From NCBI GenBank assembly GCA_964230195.1, contig CAXRGH010000055.1, positions 1 through 10,146 on the forward strand: a DNA stretch of 10,146 nt, given 5' to 3'. The stretch is from CAXRGH01 sp964230195 (lineage in GTDB: Bacteria; Pseudomonadota; Gammaproteobacteria; Enterobacterales; Alteromonadaceae). Positions 6,082 to 10,146 of this stretch are shown here, in pieces. Positions within the stretch are counted from its first letter, which is position 1. The number at the start of each line of letters is the position of its first letter. Position numbers and translations under genes: made by a program. The notes under the pieces are model-generated. The model made no database searches. It saw nothing but the letters and a program-made list of their open reading frames with translations, and was not told the origin of the DNA.

Positions 6082-7356
6082 ATGACCTCATTAACTAAGA
6101 AGCCACACGATTTATCGCAGTGGCTTCATTATTTAGAGCACCTACATCCCATTACTATTGATATGGGGCTCTCTCGCATTACTCAAGTATTCAGTAGACT
6201 TGATCTGAATTTCCCCAATACTCAGATTATTACCGTTGCCGGTACCAATGGCAAAGGAACAACTTGCGCAACCATTGAAGCGATACTCATGGCTCATGAG
6301 TACTCGGTCGCTGTTTATAGCTCTCCCCACATTGAAAGATTTACTGAACGTTTGAGAATTAATCAAGTAGAGTCTGAAGATGAGTGGTTTTGCAAAGCAT
6401 TTGAAGCAATTGAACAGGCGAGGGGCGATGTCAGTCTGTCGTATTTCGAATACTCTACGTTAGCGGCACTAATTATTGCTGCTAAACAATCCCCCGATTT
6501 TCTGTTATTGGAAGTTGGGCTGGGCGGACGTCTTGACGCCGTTAATGTGATTGATTCTGATATAGCGGTAATTACTACGATTGATCTGGATCATCAAGGT
6601 TTTCTCGGTGATACGCGAGAAGCCATAGGTGCCGAAAAAGCAGGTATTTTAAGAGCCGGTAGTTTAGCAGTATTCGGTGACCATGATTTACCACAGTCGG
6701 TTTACAATATTGCACAATCACTTGCTGTAGACGGACTCTATCAAGGACATGAATTTATTTACCAAAAAACAGACACCAGCGAGATGTTATGGTCTTTTGG
6801 TACTACCCATTATACCTTACCTATACCCCAGGTTCCGTTGCAAAATGCCTCAACAGCACTTGCTACCTTGAGTCACTTAAAGGTACCCCTTGACGGCGAA
6901 AAACTTGTAAGGTCATTCAAGACACTATCGGTTCCCGGAAGGTGTCAATGGTTAAACCCCGAGTTTCCGATACTCGTTGATGTTGCTCATAATCCACAAG
7001 CTGCGAGATACCTTGCTAGTCAATTGGAATCATTGAGTTACGGTAAGCTTCATGTCGTGGTTGGCGTGCTAGAGGATAAGGATATTAAAGGTGTACTTGA
7101 GCCTTTGTTATCGCTTGCTGATGCCTGGTATCCCGTTTCCCTTGATGTTCCCAGAGGGGCTAAGGCAAGTGTATTGGAAAGTCACTTAAACTCTCAGTTA
7201 ATTGTGGGATGCTACAGTTCAGTGTTGGATGGATGCAAGAAAGCACTCGATAATGCGAATAAATGTGAAAATGACTTGGTGCTTGTGTACGGATCATTTT
7301 ATACTATTGCCGATGTTTTGACTCATTTCAAACCAGCAATACCTCGGGGGCAATAG
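6082..7356 (+). CDS. folC: Bifunctional dihydrofolate synthase / folylpolyglutamate synthase
   Basis: FolC is a Mur-ligase-family ATP-dependent enzyme that adds L-glutamate to dihydropteroate to make dihydrofolate, then lengthens the polyglutamate tail of folates. The 424 residues match the family length. Visible elements are the N-terminal HPITIDMGLSRI (22-33), the P-loop AGTNGKGT (53-60), LLLEVGLGGRLDAVNVI (141-157), DLDHQGFLGDTREAIGAEKAGI (about 168-189) whose Lys186 is in the position of the carbamylated lysine, DVAHNPQAA (300-308) in the C-terminal domain, and the closing VYGSFYTIADVL. It begins 10 nt after the accD stop codon. I see no good Shine-Dalgarno sequence before the ATG, so translation is probably coupled to accD. 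The order accD-folC-dedD is standard in gammaproteobacteria. Confidence 0.96.
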   Translation: MTSLTKKPHDLSQWLHYLEHLHPITIDMGLSRITQVFSRLDLNFPNTQIITVAGTNGKGTTCATIEAILMAHEYSVAVYSSPHIERFTERLRINQVESEDEWFCKAFEAIEQARGDVSLSYFEYSTLAALIIAAKQSPDFLLLEVGLGGRLDAVNVIDSDIAVITTIDLDHQGFLGDTREAIGAEKAGILRAGSLAVFGDHDLPQSVYNIAQSLAVDGLYQGHEFIYQKTDTSEMLWSFGTTHYTLPIPQVPLQNASTALATLSHLKVPLDGEKLVRSFKTLSVPGRCQWLNPEFPILVDVAHNPQAARYLASQLESLSYGKLHVVVGVLEDKDIKGVLEPLLSLADAWYPVSLDVPRGAKASVLESHLNSQLIVGCYSSVLDGCKKALDNANKCENDLVLVYGSFYTIADVLTHFKPAIPRGQ

Positions 7357-7985
7357 TGGCAACTACTTTTCAGAATCGTCTAGCAGGAACCGTCATCGTC
7401 GTTGCATTAGCGGTTATCTTTTTGCCAGACTTACTTGATGGAAAAGCACCTCAAAGCAGTACCCTGAACCGAGAAATACCGAATAAACCTATCCCTACTG
7501 TTGTTGAGTTCAGTAACCCTTTTCCAGTGCGTGAAACACAGACACGTGCGAGTCGCCAAGTTGAAATTGTGCAAGACGTTGCGCTTGATGAAGAGCAAGA
7601 TGTAGCGCCAACGAATGTAACACGAGAAGCATCTGCCAATGAACCCGCGCCGGATGCAATAGAGACTCCAATCAAAGAGAATACTGTGACAAAAATCAGT
7701 GAAGACTTTCCTGTTGCTGATGTTTTCCCCGGAGAGAAAAAAACTCGCAGTTGGGTAATTCAACTGGGCAGTTTTCGTCATCAAAAAAATGTTAGAGATT
7801 TGCTCGATAAGCTAAGTAAAGCGAATTACCGTGCATTTACCAATAAGGTACGCACGAGTTCTGGCGATTTAACCAAAGTGTTTGTTGGGCCTGACCAGAA
7901 AAAAGAGCAGTTAACAAAAGCGCTACCGCATTTAAACGAACTAACAGGATTGCAAGGAAGAGTGAGCGAGTTTGAGGTCAAATAA
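7356..7985 (+). CDS. dedD: SPOR-domain cell-division protein DedD
   Basis: DedD is an inner-membrane protein that gathers at the septum, where its SPOR domain binds denuded glycan strands of septal peptidoglycan. The 209 residues comprise a short cytoplasmic start (MATTFQNRLA), one membrane helix (about 11-27) followed by LPDLLDG, a variable acidic/proline-containing periplasmic linker (about 30-128), and the SPOR domain (about 131-206) starting WVIQLGSF and including KVFVGPD. The start is GTG, overlapping the folC stop codon by one base (TAGTG). A G run at 7346-7350 serves as ribosome site, and the N-terminus after this GTG is typical of the family. It shares no similarity with FimV beyond both binding peptidoglycan. 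Confidence 0.93.
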   Translation: MATTFQNRLAGTVIVVALAVIFLPDLLDGKAPQSSTLNREIPNKPIPTVVEFSNPFPVRETQTRASRQVEIVQDVALDEEQDVAPTNVTREASANEPAPDAIETPIKENTVTKISEDFPVADVFPGEKKTRSWVIQLGSFRHQKNVRDLLDKLSKANYRAFTNKVRTSSGDLTKVFVGPDQKKEQLTKALPHLNELTGLQGRVSEFEVK

Positions 7986-8030
7986 GCTCAAATTACACAC
8001 AAACAATAATAATAATAAGGAATGTGAGTC

Positions 8031-8519
8031 ATGAACTGGATAGATTGGGCAATTATTGGTGTTGTTACGTTATCAACCCTCATTAGTCTAGTGCGAGGGT
8101 TTGTTAAAGAAGCTGTGTCACTCGTGGTTTGGTGCGCAGCATTTTTTATTGCGAGTAATTTTTATGGGGACTTGTCTGTTTATTTAACGCAGTTTAATGA
8201 CGAGTTGATCCGCAATGGCGCAGCTATAGCCATTTTGTTCGTGGCAACACTCATACTCGGTTCACTAGTCAACTATGTGATTGGAAAACTCGTGCAAACC
8301 ACTGGGCTATCGGGAACAGATCGAGTGCTAGGTGGAGTATTTGGTGCACTAAGAGGTGTGTTAATCGCGAGTGCGGTTTTGTTTTTCTTGGATTCGTTTA
8401 CACCAGCTGCAAGTGCAGACTGGTGGACAGCATCACTGCTGATACCTGAATTTTCGATTATAATTGAATGGTTTTTTGAACACCTTAAAAGTTCATCTAG
8501 TTTTATTTCTCCAAACTAA
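8031..8519 (+). CDS. cvpA: CvpA family membrane protein
   Basis: CvpA is an inner-membrane protein first found as needed for colicin V production in E. coli; later work links it to envelope and bile/deoxycholate tolerance, and its biochemical role is unsettled. The 162 residues form four predicted membrane helices (about 5-22, 27-45, 62-84, 100-121), with the conserved RGFVKEAVSLVVW (22-34) between or at the start of helix 2 and the glycine-rich DRVLGGVFGALRG (97-109). The ATG at 8031 has AAGGA (8017-8021) 9 nt upstream. A short (AAT)4 run (8005-8016) precedes that site. It lies 45 nt after dedD and 12 nt before purF, the usual cvpA-purF pairing. I found no PurR-like operator in the 45-nt gap, unlike the E. 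coli cvpA-purF promoter. Confidence 0.95.
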   Translation: MNWIDWAIIGVVTLSTLISLVRGFVKEAVSLVVWCAAFFIASNFYGDLSVYLTQFNDELIRNGAAIAILFVATLILGSLVNYVIGKLVQTTGLSGTDRVLGGVFGALRGVLIASAVLFFLDSFTPAASADWWTASLLIPEFSIIIEWFFEHLKSSSSFISPN

Positions 8520-8531
8520 AAGGTTAAAAAC

Positions 8532-10043
8532 ATGTGTGGAATTGTTGGAATCGTTGGTAAAGAACCCGTTAATCAGTCCTTGTATGACGGCTTGACTGTG
8601 TTGCAGCACAGGGGACAGGATGCGACGGGTATTATTACCATTGACGATAATATGTTTCATTTGCGTAAGGCAAATGGTCTAGTCCGAGATGTATTCCAAT
8701 CACAGCACATGCAGCGTTTGACGGGTAGTTTTGGTATCGGGCATGTGCGCTATCCAACAGCAGGAAGCTCTAGCTCAGCAGAAGCTCAACCGTTTTATGT
8801 AAATTCGCCATTTGGTATTGCGTTGGCTCACAATGGTAACCTTACAAACGCAGCTGAGTTACAAGATGAAGTAGAGCGTATCGCTCGTCGTCACATCAAC
8901 ACGAGTTCAGATTCTGAACTTCTGTTAAATATTTTTGCTCATGAATTGCAACAGTGCCAGGACATTGTGATTACACCCGAAGAAGTATTTAATGCGATTT
9001 CAGCCGTTCATGAAAAAGTTCGTGGAGCCTACGCGGTAGTCGCAGCCATTATCGGTAATGGTATGGTTGCATTCCGTGACCCTTACGGTATTCGTCCGCT
9101 AGTGTTAGGAAAACGCGAGTCTGAGTTAGGCACAGAATATATGGCTGCCTCAGAAACCGTTGCTTTGGATGTTGTCGGCTTTGAATTTATTCGAGACGTG
9201 GCACCGGGTGAGGCAATTTATATTACTGAAGAAGGTGAATTGTTTACGCAACAATGTGCTGCCAGCCCAACTATTTCTCCTTGTTTGTTTGAGTTTGTCT
9301 ATTTTGCTCGCCCTGACTCATTCATTGATGATATTTCAGTCTACGCATCTCGCGTTAACATGGGGCGTAAGCTAGGCAAGAAAATAGCGCGCGAATGGAG
9401 CGACTTAGACATTGATGTTGTCATCCCAATTCCTGAGACATCCAGTGATATTGCACTGCAAATCTCAAATGAGATTGGTGTGCCGTATCGTCAGGGCTAT
9501 GTTAAAAATCGTTACGTGGGGCGCACCTTTATCATGCCGGGACAAACTCAGCGCCGTAAGTCAGTGAAACGTAAACTGAACGCAATTTCTTCTGAGTTTA
9601 AAGATAAAAACGTCTTACTTGTGGATGATTCCATTGTACGTGGAACAACGTCTGAGCAGATAATTATGATGGCAAGAGAAGCCGGGGCAAAGAAAGTGTA
9701 TTTTGCATCAGCTGCGCCTGAGATCCGTTTCCCTAACGTGTATGGTATTGATATGCCTTCACCTCACGAGTTAATTGCTTACGGGCGTGAAGTTGACGAG
9801 ATTGCGGCGCTGATTAAAGCTGACGGGCTTATCTATCAAGATCTAGACGATCTTATAGCAGCTGTCGCTGAAGAAAACCCCAGTATTACAAAGTTTGAGA
9901 CATCGGTATTCAGTGGGCAGTATGTGACAGGTGACGTTGACCAATCATATCTTGAGCAACTCAATGTACAGCGGAGCGATTCAGCCAAGAAAAAGAAAAC
10001 CGGTGAAGCCCTCAATAATCTAGATATTCACAACCATCAATAA
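8532..10043 (+). CDS. purF: Amidophosphoribosyltransferase PurF
   Basis: PurF makes 5-phosphoribosylamine from PRPP and glutamine, the first committed step of de novo purine synthesis. The 503 residues match the 505 of E. coli PurF. The class II glutamine amidotransferase domain comes first: Cys2 directly after the initiator Met (MCGIVGIVG) is the nucleophile, so there is no propeptide, with HRGQD (26-30), RYPTAG (73-78) and HNGN (100-103). The phosphoribosyltransferase domain has the flexible-loop region YVKNRYVGRTFI (323-334) and the PRPP-binding motif VLLVDDSIVRGTT (361-373). The conserved SGQYVTGDVD (461-470) is near the end, followed by a Lys-rich polar tail. The four iron-sulfur cysteines of the Bacillus type are not evident. 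AAGG (8520-8523) lies just before the ATG. It is the last gene of the operon, closed by a strong terminator. Confidence 0.98.
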   Translation: MCGIVGIVGKEPVNQSLYDGLTVLQHRGQDATGIITIDDNMFHLRKANGLVRDVFQSQHMQRLTGSFGIGHVRYPTAGSSSSAEAQPFYVNSPFGIALAHNGNLTNAAELQDEVERIARRHINTSSDSELLLNIFAHELQQCQDIVITPEEVFNAISAVHEKVRGAYAVVAAIIGNGMVAFRDPYGIRPLVLGKRESELGTEYMAASETVALDVVGFEFIRDVAPGEAIYITEEGELFTQQCAASPTISPCLFEFVYFARPDSFIDDISVYASRVNMGRKLGKKIAREWSDLDIDVVIPIPETSSDIALQISNEIGVPYRQGYVKNRYVGRTFIMPGQTQRRKSVKRKLNAISSEFKDKNVLLVDDSIVRGTTSEQIIMMAREAGAKKVYFASAAPEIRFPNVYGIDMPSPHELIAYGREVDEIAALIKADGLIYQDLDDLIAAVAEENPSITKFETSVFSGQYVTGDVDQSYLEQLNVQRSDSAKKKKTGEALNNLDIHNHQ

Positions 10044-10064
10044 ATTAATCGCATAAAATGATGG

Positions 10065-10093
10065 AAAAACGGGGGCAGTGCTCCCCGTTTTTT
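10065..10093 (+). terminator. Rho-independent terminator after purF, probably bidirectional
   Basis: CGGGG (10070-10074) pairs with CCCCG (10083-10087) around a short GC-containing loop. Five A (10065-10069) lie before it and six T (10088-10093) after, so it can end transcription from either side. It begins 21 nt after the purF stop codon. Confidence 0.92.
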
Positions 10094-10095
10094 AT

Positions 10096-10146
10096 TTAGA
10101 ACTCAATGATTGCTTGAATGCTATTTAATTTAATCCAAGCTTCTAC
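10096..10146 (-). CDS. Possible C-terminal end of a convergent gene, unidentified
   Basis: On the minus strand a frame is open from the window edge for 16 codons and ends in TAA (10096-10098); the residues are VEAWIKLNSIQAIIEF. The stop lies right at the edge of the A/T-flanked terminator that also ends purF, which fits two convergent genes sharing one bidirectional terminator. Sixteen open codons can arise by chance and I do not recognise the fragment, so the call is tentative. Confidence 0.3.
   Translation of the reverse strand, partial: VEAWIKLNSIQAIIEF

Noticed and set aside
7431..7784. Minus-strand reading frames opposite dedD
   Set aside because: They lie opposite the variable linker of a clearly conserved gene and have no start signals or family features.
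8005..8016. (AAT)4 run before cvpA as a phase-variable tract
   Set aside because: Four copies of a trinucleotide are too few for notable slippage, and the run lies outside the coding region and upstream of the ribosome site.

Overview
The window holds chromosomal housekeeping DNA from a marine-type gammaproteobacterium. The gene order asd - fimV - truA - accD - folC - dedD - cvpA - purF is the conserved gammaproteobacterial block (E. coli has usg-truA-dedA-accD-folC-dedD-cvpA-purF). The moderate AT richness, the Asd subtype (VPVFYGH signature, not the E. coli Asd type) and the very long FimV/HubP-type protein suggest Alteromonadales or a relative. That placement is an inference from protein style and gene order. 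All confident genes lie on the + strand, and I see no mobile element, CRISPR array, tRNA or rRNA.

Layout. Bases 1-683 are the C-terminal two thirds of asd, closed by a strong intrinsic terminator (703-728). An AT-rich gap follows; it carries a good sigma70 promoter (779-807) and a roughly 250-nt leader containing several inverted repeats. Next is fimV (1063-4233), a polar-hub/peptidoglycan-binding membrane protein with a huge acidic cytoplasmic tail. truA (4302-5087) follows after 68 nt. A 129-nt gap (5088-5216) with a weak candidate promoter and nested inverted repeats precedes accD. From accD the genes are tightly packed: accD, folC (10-nt gap), dedD (1-nt overlap), cvpA (45-nt gap) and purF (12-nt gap). 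This probable operon ends at a strong terminator (10065-10093) that is symmetrical enough to work in both directions. The last 48 bases could encode the C-terminal end of a convergent - strand gene.

Function. The block mixes amino-acid biosynthesis (Asd), tRNA pseudouridylation (TruA), fatty-acid initiation (AccD), folate polyglutamylation (FolC), purine synthesis (PurF) and envelope or division proteins (FimV with LysM, DedD with SPOR, CvpA). FolC and PurF are linked metabolically because de novo purine synthesis uses folate one-carbon units. FimV and DedD both carry peptidoglycan-binding domains.

No novel system is evident. The points most worth a second look are the structured leaders of fimV and accD and the recurring acidic Leu-Leu motifs in the FimV tail.
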